Shown here: positions 54,013 through 62,307 of the stretch, in pieces
Layout: the number at the start of each line of letters is the position of its first letter
Position numbering within the stretch: position 1 is the stretch's first letter
DNA from: Candidatus Aalborgicola danicus
GTDB taxonomy: Bacteria; Pseudomonadota; Gammaproteobacteria; Burkholderiales; Burkholderiaceae_C
Assembly: GCA_016703945.1 (NCBI GenBank)
Contig: JADJBC010000045.1
Span: 1-64,000 of the forward strand
Direction: 5' to 3'
DNA: 64,000 nt
Position numbers and translations under genes: made by a program
Notes under the pieces: generated by a model
The model's input: only the letters and a program-made list of their open reading frames with translations
What the model was told of the DNA's origin: nothing
Databases searched by the model: none

Positions 54013-54621
54013 CTAGATATCGAGCAACTGCGAAAAGTCGGTGTCGCTGGAGCGGCGGTGCTCGCTGCCCAGAACCGCACTGGACTCAAACATGTGATCT
54101 ACCACCACGGCAGCGGATTCACCGGGGCTTGGGCCACTAAGGACGGCTCGGTCCACCATGCGCATCAACAAGGTGCGGGCCACTTCCGGGCTCTCGCCGT
54201 GCAGGTCAAAGGTGGCATTGATGGTCAAGCGAACTGTGGTCAGATCCGGAATCCGGGCCGCAGGGCGCTCCGCAAGGCCCGTGTCCTGCAACACACTGCC
54301 GTCTTCGGCAACAAACAAAACCCGTGACGGAAGTTTGGGCGACAACACATGCGAGGTGCCCTCGGCGTTGACCACCAGCATGGTGCCGTTGCCAAAATCC
54401 CTCGCCCAGGCCGTTTTGCCACCCCGAAAACCTCGGATCGAGAAACCGTATTCACGCGGGGAAACAAAAAAACGCCCGGACGCGTCGATGGCCGGGTCGT
54501 CTACCTCAACATCTTGATGAACGAACACGTACCGGCTGACACCAGAAGCCATCTGGCGCTGGATGGCGTCCGGCAAGCCCCGGGGCTTCTCGCGGGAATT
54601 CAATTCACTCCAGCTGGTCAC
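54013..54621 (-). CDS. Conserved protein of unknown function, 202 residues
   Basis: A soluble protein without signal peptide or membrane helix. Visible features: an N-terminal helical start (TSWSELNSREKPRGLPDAI), a beta-rich middle (GVSRYVFVHQDVEVDDPAID, FFVSPREYGFSIRGFRGGKT) and a helical C-terminal part (SPEVARTLLMRMVDRAVLSG). No catalytic motif could be named. The neighbour upstream (54740-55936) is an unrelated amidohydrolase 118 bases away. Conserved appearance and normal codon composition support it as a real gene. Confidence 0.65.
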   Translation of the reverse strand: MTSWSELNSREKPRGLPDAIQRQMASGVSRYVFVHQDVEVDDPAIDASGRFFVSPREYGFSIRGFRGGKTAWARDFGNGTMLVVNAEGTSHVLSPKLPSRVLFVAEDGSVLQDTGLAERPAARIPDLTTVRLTINATFDLHGESPEVARTLLMRMVDRAVLSGPSPGESAAVVVDHMFESSAVLGSEHRRSSDTDFSQLLDI

Positions 54622-54739
54622 GGTTCAATCCCTATTTCGTTGTTTCCCGCATCATACTAAGTTTCACTATAGGGCCGCCCGAACGCGAAACGCGCCCCGT
54701 TGGGCAGGAGTCCAGCACGCCTGGCGACCAGCATGGCGG

Positions 54740-55936
54740 CTAGTCTTCGGTGGGCGCCAGCCACGCTTCTGCCAGGCGCACCCAGTAGGTGGCCCCCAAC
54801 GGAATCAATTCGTCGTTGAAGTCGTAGCTGGGGTTGTGCAGCATGCAGGGGCCGCCGCCGTGGCCCATCTCGCGGTGTGTCCCGTCGCCATTGGCGATAA
54901 AGGCGTAACACCCCGGTTTGGCCATCAACATGTACGCAAAGTCTTCGGCGCCCATGGTCGGCTCCTGGGCCTGCACATGGGCCTCACCGACGATGCTGGC
55001 CATGACCTTGCGGGCAAACTCCGCCTCTTTGGCCGAGTTGATGGTGGGCGGGTAGTTGCGCACAAACTCAAAACTGCATTCCATGCCAAAGGCGGCTGCG
55101 GTGTGGCGGGCAATCTCGCTCATGCGTTGCTCGATCATGTCCAGCACCGCAACGCTGAAGGTGCGCACCGTGCCTTGCAATTCACAACTGTCGGGAATGA
55201 CGTTGGTAGCCTCACCCGCATGGATCATGGTGACCGAGATAACACCCGCATCAATGGGCTTCTTGTTGCGGCTGATGATGGTTTGAAAGGCCTGCACCAT
55301 CTGGCAGGCCACGGGCACCGGGTCCAGCGCGTTGTGGGGCATGGCGGCGTGACCACCCTTGCCGCGGATCGTGATCTTGAATTCGTTGCTCGACGCCATG
55401 ACCGGCCCGGCACTGACCGCGAACTTGCCGACCTCGGAGCCCGGCCAGTTGTGCATGCCAAACACCGCCTCCATCGGGAACTGCTCGAACAACCCGTCCT
55501 TGATCATCTCGCGGGCGCCGCCGCCGCCTTCTTCGGCCGGTTGAAAAATCAGATACACCGTGCCGTCAAAGTTACTCTGCCGGGCGAACTGCTGGGCCGC
55601 CGCCAGCAGCATCGCCGTGTGGCCATCATGGCCGCAGGCGTGCATTTTTCCGGCGTGTCGGCTGGCGTGTGCAAAGGTGTTGAACTCCTGCATCGGCAGG
55701 GCATCCATGTCGGCGCGCAGTCCTATGGCCCGGTCGGAGGAGCCGGCCTTGACAATGCCCACCACACCCGTGGTGCCCATACCTCGGTGTACAGGAATGC
55801 CCCACTGCGTCAATTGGGTCGCCACCAGATCGGCCGTGCGTTGTTCCTCAAAACACAACTCGGGGTGCGCGTGGATATCGCGCCGGATGGACGCGATGCT
55901 GGGAGCTGCGGAAACCAGGTCGTCAATGAGCTTCAT
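54740..55936 (-). CDS. M20-family amidohydrolase (hippurate hydrolase-like)
   Basis: A zinc/manganese-dependent cytoplasmic amidohydrolase that cleaves N-acyl amino acids. The 398-residue protein has LRADMDALPMQE with metal-binding Asp, GKMHACGHDGHTAMLL (Cys and His ligands), FQPAEEGGGGAREMI with the catalytic Glu pair, VFGMHNWPG, GKGGHAAMPH, the dimerisation lid region, and EPTMGAEDFAYML. The ATG at 55936 (MKLIDDLVS) is preferred over 55963. The divergent molybdopterin enzyme gene lies 69 bases away, so the two promoters are close together. Exact substrate unknown. Confidence 0.92.
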   Translation of the reverse strand: MKLIDDLVSAAPSIASIRRDIHAHPELCFEEQRTADLVATQLTQWGIPVHRGMGTTGVVGIVKAGSSDRAIGLRADMDALPMQEFNTFAHASRHAGKMHACGHDGHTAMLLAAAQQFARQSNFDGTVYLIFQPAEEGGGGAREMIKDGLFEQFPMEAVFGMHNWPGSEVGKFAVSAGPVMASSNEFKITIRGKGGHAAMPHNALDPVPVACQMVQAFQTIISRNKKPIDAGVISVTMIHAGEATNVIPDSCELQGTVRTFSVAVLDMIEQRMSEIARHTAAAFGMECSFEFVRNYPPTINSAKEAEFARKVMASIVGEAHVQAQEPTMGAEDFAYMLMAKPGCYAFIANGDGTHREMGHGGGPCMLHNPSYDFNDELIPLGATYWVRLAEAWLAPTED

Positions 55937-56004
55937 GTCGGTCTCGTAAGTTGTAGTGGGCAAAAAGCAGGACCAACCTGCATTATTGCGCTGCTGGCCT
56001 TACC

Positions 56005-58125
56005 ATGGCGCCCATGCCTGATTCAACCACTTTTATTGCTATCCACCCAACACACGACGTCATTGGCGCCTGCCCCCACGACTGCCCCGACACCTGCTCG
56101 CTGGTGACTACGGTGCAGGACGGTGTGGCCACCAAGGTACACGGCAACCCGGCCCACCCCCACACCGACGGCGCCCTGTGCACCAAGGTCTCGCGCTACA
56201 CGGAGCGCACCTACCACCCAGAGCGCATCCTGCACCCGCTCAAACGCACAGGCCCCAAAGGTTCGGGCCAGTTTGAACGTGTCAGTTGGGAGGCTGCGCT
56301 GGCCGACATTGCGGCACGACTCAGCACCATTGCCGCACGTGGACCGGATGCGGCACAGGCCATTCTTCCCTACAGCTACGCTGGCACCATGGGGCTGGTG
56401 CAGAGTGAAAGTATTGCGGCACGGTTTTTCAACCAGTTGGGGGCTTCGTTTCTGAACCGCACCATCTGCGCCACGGCTGGCGGCACTGGCCTGACCCACA
56501 CTTTGGGTGGCAAGGTGGGCATGCGTGTGGAGTTTTTTGCCGAGTCCAAGCTCATCATCATCTGGGGCAGCAATTCCATCACCAGCAACCTGCATTTCTG
56601 GCGCTACGCCCAGGTGGCCAAGCGCAATGGGGCCAAACTCATTTGTATAGACCCGCGCAAGTCTGAAACGGCCGACAAGTGCCACGAACACATCGCCCTG
56701 CTGCCCGGCACCGACGCCGCGCTGGCCCTGGCGGTGATGCACGAGCTGATCGTCAACAACTGGTTGGACCACGACTACCTGGCGAACTTCACGGTGGGCT
56801 GGGACGCCCTGCGTGCGCGGGCACTGCAGTGGACACCCGAACGGGCGGCGGCGGTGTGTGGCATTGCCGTCGAACAGATCAGGTCGCTGGCACGGGATTA
56901 CGGCGGGTGCATGCAGCGCAACGAGCCTGCCGCCATCCGAATGAACTACGGCCTGCAACGCGTCCGCGGTGGTGGCAACGCCGTGCGCGCGATTGCTTGC
57001 CTGCCGGCGCTGACCGGCGCTTGGCGCCACCGTGCGGGCGGCGTATTGTTGTCGAGCTCGGGGCAGTTTCCGGTGGCGCGTGCCGCGCTGGAGCGCCCCG
57101 ACCTGCTGGCTGGGCGCACGCCTCGTGCCATCAATATGGTGACCATCGGCGACGACCTGCTGCGCCCGGCGTCCCCGGAGTTTGGCCCGGCGATTGAAGC
57201 CCTGGTGGTCTACAACAGCAACCCGGTGGCGGTAGCGCCCGATTCCAGCAAGGTGGTGCAGGGTTTTGCCCGCGAGGACCTGTTCACCGTGGTGCTGGAG
57301 CACTTTCAGACCGACACCGCCGACTACGCCGACTACATACTGCCGGCCACGACCCAACTGGAGCACTGGGACGTGCACCTGAGTTACGGCCACACCGATG
57401 TGCTGCTGAACCGCCCGGCCATTGCCCCGGTGGGCGAGGCCAAGCCCAATACGCAGATTTTCCGCGAGCTGGCGGCCCGCATGGGTTTTACCGACCCGTG
57501 TTTCTCGCAAGACGACGAAAGCCTGTGCCGTACTGCCTATGGATCGGCAGTGGATTTCGATGCGCTGCTGCGCCAGGGTTTTGCCCCGCTCAAAATGGCC
57601 GACGCACCGTTTGCCCAAGGCGGCTTTCCTACCCCCTCCGGTCGATGTGAATTTTTCAGCAAAAGGCTGCAGGCGCTGGGGCAGGACGGTCTGCCCGATC
57701 ACCTGCCGAATTACGAAGTGGCAGGTGCCACTGCAGCCTACCCACTGGCCATGATCTCACCGCCGGCCCGCAACTTCCTGAATTCGAGCTTTGTCAACGT
57801 CAAAAGCCTGAGGGATATCGAAGGCGAACCGATTGTGGAAATACACAGCAGCGACGCCCAGGCCCGCTCCATCACAAGCGGCGACGTGGTGCGTGTCTTC
57901 AACACCCGGGGTGAATACCTGTGCAAGGCCGTGGTGTCCAAACGTGCGCGCCCCGGTGTGGTCAACGGCCTGGGGGTCTGGTGGCGCAAGTTTGGCCTGG
58001 CCGGGACCAATGTGAACCAGCTAACCAGCCAGCGCCTGACCGATATGGGCGCTGGCCCCACGTTTTATGACTGCGCCGTAGAGATTGTGGTCCATTCGCC
58101 CGCTACCCCCGAGAATAAAGCGTAA
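56005..58125 (+). CDS. Molybdopterin oxidoreductase (DMSO reductase family) with an N-terminal 4Fe-4S site
   Basis: A 706-residue soluble oxidoreductase. An N-terminal 4Fe-4S motif CPHDCPDTC (Cys 23, 27, 31) plus Cys 59 in GALCTK is followed by the molybdopterin-binding domains (LIIIWGSNSITSNLHFWRYA, ICIDPRKSETADKCHEHI, VYNSNPVAVAP, DYADYILPATTQLEHWDVHL) and a C-terminal dinucleotide-binding barrel (SGDVVRVFNTRGEYLCKAVV). No twin-arginine leader or membrane subunit gene is next to it, suggesting a cytoplasmic enzyme working alone. The substrate is unclear; such proteins are usually annotated as formate dehydrogenase or nitrate-reductase-like. Start ATG 56005, with 56014 as an alternative. Confidence 0.88.
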   Translation: MAPMPDSTTFIAIHPTHDVIGACPHDCPDTCSLVTTVQDGVATKVHGNPAHPHTDGALCTKVSRYTERTYHPERILHPLKRTGPKGSGQFERVSWEAALADIAARLSTIAARGPDAAQAILPYSYAGTMGLVQSESIAARFFNQLGASFLNRTICATAGGTGLTHTLGGKVGMRVEFFAESKLIIIWGSNSITSNLHFWRYAQVAKRNGAKLICIDPRKSETADKCHEHIALLPGTDAALALAVMHELIVNNWLDHDYLANFTVGWDALRARALQWTPERAAAVCGIAVEQIRSLARDYGGCMQRNEPAAIRMNYGLQRVRGGGNAVRAIACLPALTGAWRHRAGGVLLSSSGQFPVARAALERPDLLAGRTPRAINMVTIGDDLLRPASPEFGPAIEALVVYNSNPVAVAPDSSKVVQGFAREDLFTVVLEHFQTDTADYADYILPATTQLEHWDVHLSYGHTDVLLNRPAIAPVGEAKPNTQIFRELAARMGFTDPCFSQDDESLCRTAYGSAVDFDALLRQGFAPLKMADAPFAQGGFPTPSGRCEFFSKRLQALGQDGLPDHLPNYEVAGATAAYPLAMISPPARNFLNSSFVNVKSLRDIEGEPIVEIHSSDAQARSITSGDVVRVFNTRGEYLCKAVVSKRARPGVVNGLGVWWRKFGLAGTNVNQLTSQRLTDMGAGPTFYDCAVEIVVHSPATPENKA

Positions 58126-58138
58126 GCGGCGGCCACCA

Positions 58139-60283
58139 CTACCCCGATGGGGCCAGCGCGTCTGGTTTGACAGGAGACGGTGCGCACAATGGCAGGGTCA
58201 TCGTGAACGCGGTTCCGTTGCCTGGGCGGCTCTCCACGTGAAGCGTTCCTCCCAGGGTGATGGTGACGGCGTTGTAGGTGATGTGCAGGCCCAGACCCGA
58301 ACCCCCTTGGCCCATCTTGGTGGTAAAGAAAGGATCAAAAATACGGGGCAAGACGTCTTCCGCAATGCCTTTGCCATCGTCGGCAAAACGCATCACCATA
58401 TAGCCCGGGCCTGCGGGCTCGATCTGTATGCGGATATGCCCATGGTCACGCCCGTCAAATCCGTGCACCAAGGCGTTGTTCACCAGGTTGGTGACGACTT
58501 GCACCAGCGCGCCGGGGTAGCTGTCCATGGTCATATCCGGGGCAATGAAGGTCTCAATTTGGTAGGGCGTCCTGTTCAGGGTGGGCTTGAGCATGAGCAA
58601 GACTCCAGCGACCTGCTCTTTTACAGAAAAGCGGCGGCGGGCGTCCGTTGCCTGGTCAATGGACAACTGTTTGAAGCTTCTCACCAGTTCTGCGCTGCGG
58701 CTCAAACTGCGGTTGGTAATGTCGGAGGCGGTGTCTATGGTGATGAGGAAATTGTCAAACGTCTTGCGCTGCAAGCCCTTGGACGCCATATCCTTTCGGA
58801 AAGTAAGCAGTTCATCACGCAGGGTGGAGATCGCCATCAAGCCATTGCCAATGGGCGTGTTGAGTTCGTGTGCAATACCGGCTACCAGCGCGCCAAGTGC
58901 GGCCAGCTTCTCGCTGCGTACCAACTCGTCCTTGGCCATCCGGAGCTGCTCGAACGAGGTACTGAGGTCCTTGTTGGCCACGTCCAGATCACGGGTGCGG
59001 TCGGCCACCATTTCTTCCAGGTGTGTATTGAGGTCTTCCAGGTGCTTGTTGAGCGTTCCAAGGGTGCCCACCAGGCGTTTGTTTTCCCGAAAGGTGTTGG
59101 AAAAAATCACGCAGGTGACAAACAACATGGCGGACACAAAGACAAAAATTCCGCCGACCATGGTCACCACCGAGTTGATCTGTCCCACGGCGAGCAGGAA
59201 GTCGTTGATTCCGGTGGCCAGGAAAACCAGCATGCCGCCAAACATGATTCTGGACCCCGGCTGCTTATTCAAAACACCGAAAGCGAACATATAACCTGCA
59301 CCCAATGCAAGGAACAGCAACAAGCTCAGGTGAACGACGCGTACCTTCTGAAAAAGCTCCAGGTTCGGAGCCACGGCCATCACGGCGATGGTGACACTGG
59401 TGATGCCAAACAGCACGCCAGTCACGGTATTGATGCGCGGCGTGAAGCGATGAAAGTACTGGCTGAAACGGTAGATAAAGTAGCCAAAAATCAGGCCCGG
59501 ATAGTGCAGGTAGAACAGTGGTTCCGGCGGAAAAAACCGCAGCATATAGTCCGTCGGCACGACAAAAAACGGTGTGATGGCCAGGCTGGTCAAAGCCGCA
59601 TACACATACAGGCCGTGGCGCGTTTTCCAGTACACCAGCAGAAAAAACGCGCCGAAAGTGAAGGTCAGTGTGGCCGCAAGCAGCCTGAGTTCTGCACCAT
59701 GGAATTGCTCCCAGATCAGGCCGGGGTCTTGGGGCTGAAACTTTCGCAGTTCAAACGGCAAGTGGTAAATGCCGGTCATCAACTGGGTGTCCAGCCGCAG
59801 CGCAAAGACATGCCGACTATTGGACACCTTGAACCGAATCGGAATCGGTTGAATGGAGTAGTAGCGCTCGTCGCTGGCGGCATTGGGGCGCTGATAGATG
59901 TCGACGCCGTCCAGGTAAACCGTGGCCCTGGCCATGTAGGGCGACACCAACAGCACCACCTCCTGTCCGACCAGATCGGGCGAGAATTCAAAGACCGCAC
60001 GGTACCAGCCGATTGAAAACACCTTGCCATCCGCGTAGGCATTCTTCCAGGGGCCAGGCGCCTTGATGACGGTCCAGGTACGGGTGTCGAGGTCGATGTC
60101 TTTGTTCTGCGCCTGGTCATCGCGGGTGAACAACCAGGTGCCAATCAGGCTGAAAGGGACGTCCAGCGTCTTGACTTGAAAACGACAGGAGTCGCAATCG
60201 CGCCTGACTTCCTGCGCTGCATCCGTTGGTTGACCCACCAGCAGACCAGTCATGAAGAACAACAAAAAAGCCAAAGTCCGCAT
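58139..60283 (-). CDS. Sensor histidine kinase with extracytoplasmic sandwich domain and 7TM region (orphan)
   Basis: A 714-residue sensor kinase. A signal peptide (LAFLLFFMTGLLVG) precedes a periplasmic beta-sandwich (about 35-185, SLIGTWLFTRDD, YLDGVDIYQRPN, RHVFALRLDTQLM), then seven hydrophobic helices (about 210-400), a coiled coil (about 405-460), a dimerisation domain with AGIAHELNTPIGNGL (His about 472) and HATPase motifs (NLVNNALVHGFDGR, DDGKGIAEDVL, GGSGLGLHITYN). No response-regulator gene is adjacent. It starts 23 bases downstream of the DUF4287 gene, suggesting co-transcription. It is converging on the molybdopterin enzyme gene with 13 bases between. The sensed signal is unknown. 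Confidence 0.92.
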   Translation of the reverse strand: MRTLAFLLFFMTGLLVGQPTDAAQEVRRDCDSCRFQVKTLDVPFSLIGTWLFTRDDQAQNKDIDLDTRTWTVIKAPGPWKNAYADGKVFSIGWYRAVFEFSPDLVGQEVVLLVSPYMARATVYLDGVDIYQRPNAASDERYYSIQPIPIRFKVSNSRHVFALRLDTQLMTGIYHLPFELRKFQPQDPGLIWEQFHGAELRLLAATLTFTFGAFFLLVYWKTRHGLYVYAALTSLAITPFFVVPTDYMLRFFPPEPLFYLHYPGLIFGYFIYRFSQYFHRFTPRINTVTGVLFGITSVTIAVMAVAPNLELFQKVRVVHLSLLLFLALGAGYMFAFGVLNKQPGSRIMFGGMLVFLATGINDFLLAVGQINSVVTMVGGIFVFVSAMLFVTCVIFSNTFRENKRLVGTLGTLNKHLEDLNTHLEEMVADRTRDLDVANKDLSTSFEQLRMAKDELVRSEKLAALGALVAGIAHELNTPIGNGLMAISTLRDELLTFRKDMASKGLQRKTFDNFLITIDTASDITNRSLSRSAELVRSFKQLSIDQATDARRRFSVKEQVAGVLLMLKPTLNRTPYQIETFIAPDMTMDSYPGALVQVVTNLVNNALVHGFDGRDHGHIRIQIEPAGPGYMVMRFADDGKGIAEDVLPRIFDPFFTTKMGQGGSGLGLHITYNAVTITLGGTLHVESRPGNGTAFTMTLPLCAPSPVKPDALAPSG

Positions 60284-60306
60284 GGTGCAATGTGCCAACG
60301 TAAGGC

Positions 60307-60891
60307 CTACCCTGCTGCGTCGTAGGCGGCCTTGAGCCATTGCCGCAACTGCGGATCAAGCTCGGCAGTGGCTGCAATGCGAACCGCATATTGGCACATG
60401 CCCCCTGCTGGCAGGGCCCTGAGGCGTTCGGCTGGCGCCAGTGATTTGATATTCAAACCGATTTCCAGCAAATCCTTGGTGGCGGGGCCAACCATGGCGA
60501 ACTGCTTCTTTCGGCGCAAACTGGTGTAACTCTTCTTGGGAGCTTCCTCGAAGGGCCCAAAACCGCGCACCATCTCCAGCACCGCCACGTGCAAGGGGCG
60601 CAAGTGCGCCTTGGCCCCAGCGTAAATGGCGGCCAGCGGATCGTCCTGCTCCGTTTGTGCTGGTGCGGCCGCGCTGCCTTCGAGCGCTGGCAAGGGCTTG
60701 CCGTAGGAGAGTGCTACGGCGTTGGCATCACCATACCCCAGCGCGAATTGCTCCATCAGCCAAGAGCGCCGTTCGCCCACTTTTTCAAGTCCGCTAGCGG
60801 CCACGGCAGCGTGCAGTTGGGCTATCGTTCTGCCGGTCTTGCTTTGGATGTTGCGCAGTTGGGTCAACCGCGCGGCCTCAGGGTCTGCCAT
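60307..60891 (-). CDS. DUF4287/DUF5655 protein
   Basis: A 194-residue soluble protein. The N-terminal part (about 1-75, KTGRTIAQLHAAVAASGLEK, RRSWLMEQFALGYGDANAVA) matches DUF4287, and the C-terminal part (about 95-190, KSYTSLRRKKQFAMVGPATK, DLLEIGLNIK) resembles DUF5655, a domain of unknown function. These domains are often found together. It lies 23 bases upstream of the sensor kinase gene on the same strand. Start ATG 60891. No function is known to me. Confidence 0.82.
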   Translation of the reverse strand: MADPEAARLTQLRNIQSKTGRTIAQLHAAVAASGLEKVGERRSWLMEQFALGYGDANAVALSYGKPLPALEGSAAAPAQTEQDDPLAAIYAGAKAHLRPLHVAVLEMVRGFGPFEEAPKKSYTSLRRKKQFAMVGPATKDLLEIGLNIKSLAPAERLRALPAGGMCQYAVRIAATAELDPQLRQWLKAAYDAAG

Positions 60892-61044
60892 AGTGATTTC
60901 CGTTCAGGTTGTCAGGGACCAAGAACGCACCATACAACAACCCGGTGCAATAAGACAAGGCTCTCGTTTCGCTTTGTCGACTTTCGCTTTTGCTCCCTCA
61001 GGCGGTCTGCTCCCAGGTTTTATGACGACGCTGAGAAAATTCTG

Positions 61045-61102
61045 GTCAAATCGGCCTCTAGCCCACGAGAACAAAGCGCAAGCAGCTACTGCTTTGATAG
61101 CA
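61045..61102 (-). repeat. Interspersed repeat family A, copy 7
   Basis: On the minus strand: GCTATCAAAGCAGTAGCTGC, TTGCGCTTTGTTCTC, GTGGGCTAGAGGCCGATTT. This is the best-preserved intergenic form together with copy 1. Its left end supplies the last residues and the stop codon of the molybdopterin-domain-like gene at 61086. Confidence 0.75.
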
Positions 61103-61673
61103 CCCCGATGTGGTAAAGCCCCCATGGGCACAGGGCAAATCGTTCTTTCAAGGGTTTGTCCTTAAACGGGGCCACGCGATCAGCATCCAGCACCGCCCAC
61201 AGCGGCCCCAAGCCGCCCAAGGCCAAGGGCCGCCCGTCCATGTGGGTGGCCAGGACCATACGGTAAGTTTGCAGGTCGGCAAGACTGACGGCAACGTTGT
61301 AGCCATCCACCGCCCGTAGAACAATGGACAATGGTTTTGTCAGCGCAACCCCCGCCGCCGACAAGACGGTGCTGATCAGCGGCCCGGACAAGGTGTGCAC
61401 CTTGGCGTCGTACTCCAGCGTTGGCTGAATCTGAACACTGGGCATGCGATAAAGGGTTGACGCGTCAAACACCATGGCACGGTCAAACGCAATGCCTTGT
61501 TTGACCATCATCTGGTCCAGCGCCGGGTCCAGCGGTCCGCGGTTGCTTTTTCCAATAACGCCGCTCACCGTCAACAGGACTGGCCCTTCCTGGCTGGTCT
61601 TCAATGGGGTCGCCTGGGACATGGGTATCACACTGGCGAAGGCCGAGGCGGTCAAGAAATCGCGTTTTTTCAT
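61086..61673 (-). CDS. Exported YedY/sulfite-oxidase-like domain protein, probably without molybdenum ligand
   Basis: A 195-residue exported protein with an N-terminal KKRDFLTASAFASVIPM leader. The rest (VLLTVSGVIGK, FDRAMVFDASTLYRMPSVQI, LSGPLISTVLSAAGVAL, LRAVDGYNVAVSLADLQTY, ATHMDGRPLALGGLGPLWAVL) matches the oxidoreductase molybdopterin-binding fold (PF00174-like). The only cysteine is near the end (FALCPWGLYHI), so the Cys that coordinates molybdenum in YedY or sulfite oxidase is not evident, and a non-catalytic role is possible. The last four residues and stop codon come from an interspersed repeat. No partner gene is adjacent. Confidence 0.75.
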   Translation of the reverse strand: MKKRDFLTASAFASVIPMSQATPLKTSQEGPVLLTVSGVIGKSNRGPLDPALDQMMVKQGIAFDRAMVFDASTLYRMPSVQIQPTLEYDAKVHTLSGPLISTVLSAAGVALTKPLSIVLRAVDGYNVAVSLADLQTYRMVLATHMDGRPLALGGLGPLWAVLDADRVAPFKDKPLKERFALCPWGLYHIGVLSKQ

Positions 61674-61732
61674 GAAGGTTTCCTAAGAGAGTTCGTGGCG
61701 AGCCAGTGGGCTACGGGCATCATAAACAGGTG

Positions 61733-62242
61733 TCAAGGCCGACGATAGGCCACCTGCTGTGCAGCCCAGTATTTGGAGCGCAGGTTGTCCAGGCGAACTT
61801 CGCCGCCGGTCGATGGCGCATGCACAAAACGGTCTGCCCCCACGTAGATGCCGGCATGGGTGGCTTCGCCGCGCTGGCGAAAAATCACCAGGTCCCCCGA
61901 GCGCAATTGCGCGGCGGGTACGCTTTGCCCGGCATCCTGCAAGCGGGCCACCGTGCGTGGCATTTGCAGCCCGCCCCGGGTTTTGTAAACGTGGCCAATC
62001 AGGCCACTGCAGTCAAAACCGGCCTCGGGCGTGTTGCCACCATGGCGGTAGGGTGTGCCCACCAGGCTGAGGGCATAAATAGTGACGTCGTGGGCCTGGT
62101 CCAGCGTCAGGCGGGCCGCTGGCTCCTGCCAGCTTGGGGCGTCTGAGCGGGGCTGTAGGGGCGGTGCCGAGCCGCAGGCGGCCAGCACCAGCACGGCGGC
62201 CAACGCTGTGATCTTGACGGTCAGGTTTAAGGAGCGTGTCAT
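61733..62242 (-). CDS. NlpC/P60-family murein endopeptidase lipoprotein
   Basis: A 169-residue lipoprotein with a lipobox LAAC in VLVLAACGS, so it is anchored to a membrane in the cell envelope. The NlpC/P60 domain has FDCSGLIGHVYKTRGG with the catalytic Cys, SGDLVIFRQRGEATHAGIYVG with the catalytic His, and FVHAPSTGGEVRL. Such enzymes cleave the D-Glu to diaminopimelate bond in peptidoglycan peptides. Start ATG 62242 is used because it leads directly to the lipoprotein signal. Confidence 0.93.
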   Translation of the reverse strand: MTRSLNLTVKITALAAVLVLAACGSAPPLQPRSDAPSWQEPAARLTLDQAHDVTIYALSLVGTPYRHGGNTPEAGFDCSGLIGHVYKTRGGLQMPRTVARLQDAGQSVPAAQLRSGDLVIFRQRGEATHAGIYVGADRFVHAPSTGGEVRLDNLRSKYWAAQQVAYRRP

Positions 62243-62307
62243 TTCATGGCACCATCGGCACCCAGTGATTTGAATCGTGATGTGTTTTCCATACAAAGGT
62301 TGAGTTT

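Noticed and set aside
54563..56107. Plus-strand frame of 514 codons opposite the M20 amidohydrolase
   Set aside because: Lacks motifs and is rich in His, Arg and Gly; the opposite strand encodes an intact M20 enzyme.
58085..60016. Long plus-strand frame of 643 codons opposite the sensor kinase
   Set aside because: The minus strand gives a full sensor kinase with signal peptide, helices and catalytic motifs; the plus frame has no recognisable domain and is His/Gln/Val-rich, as expected for an antisense shadow.
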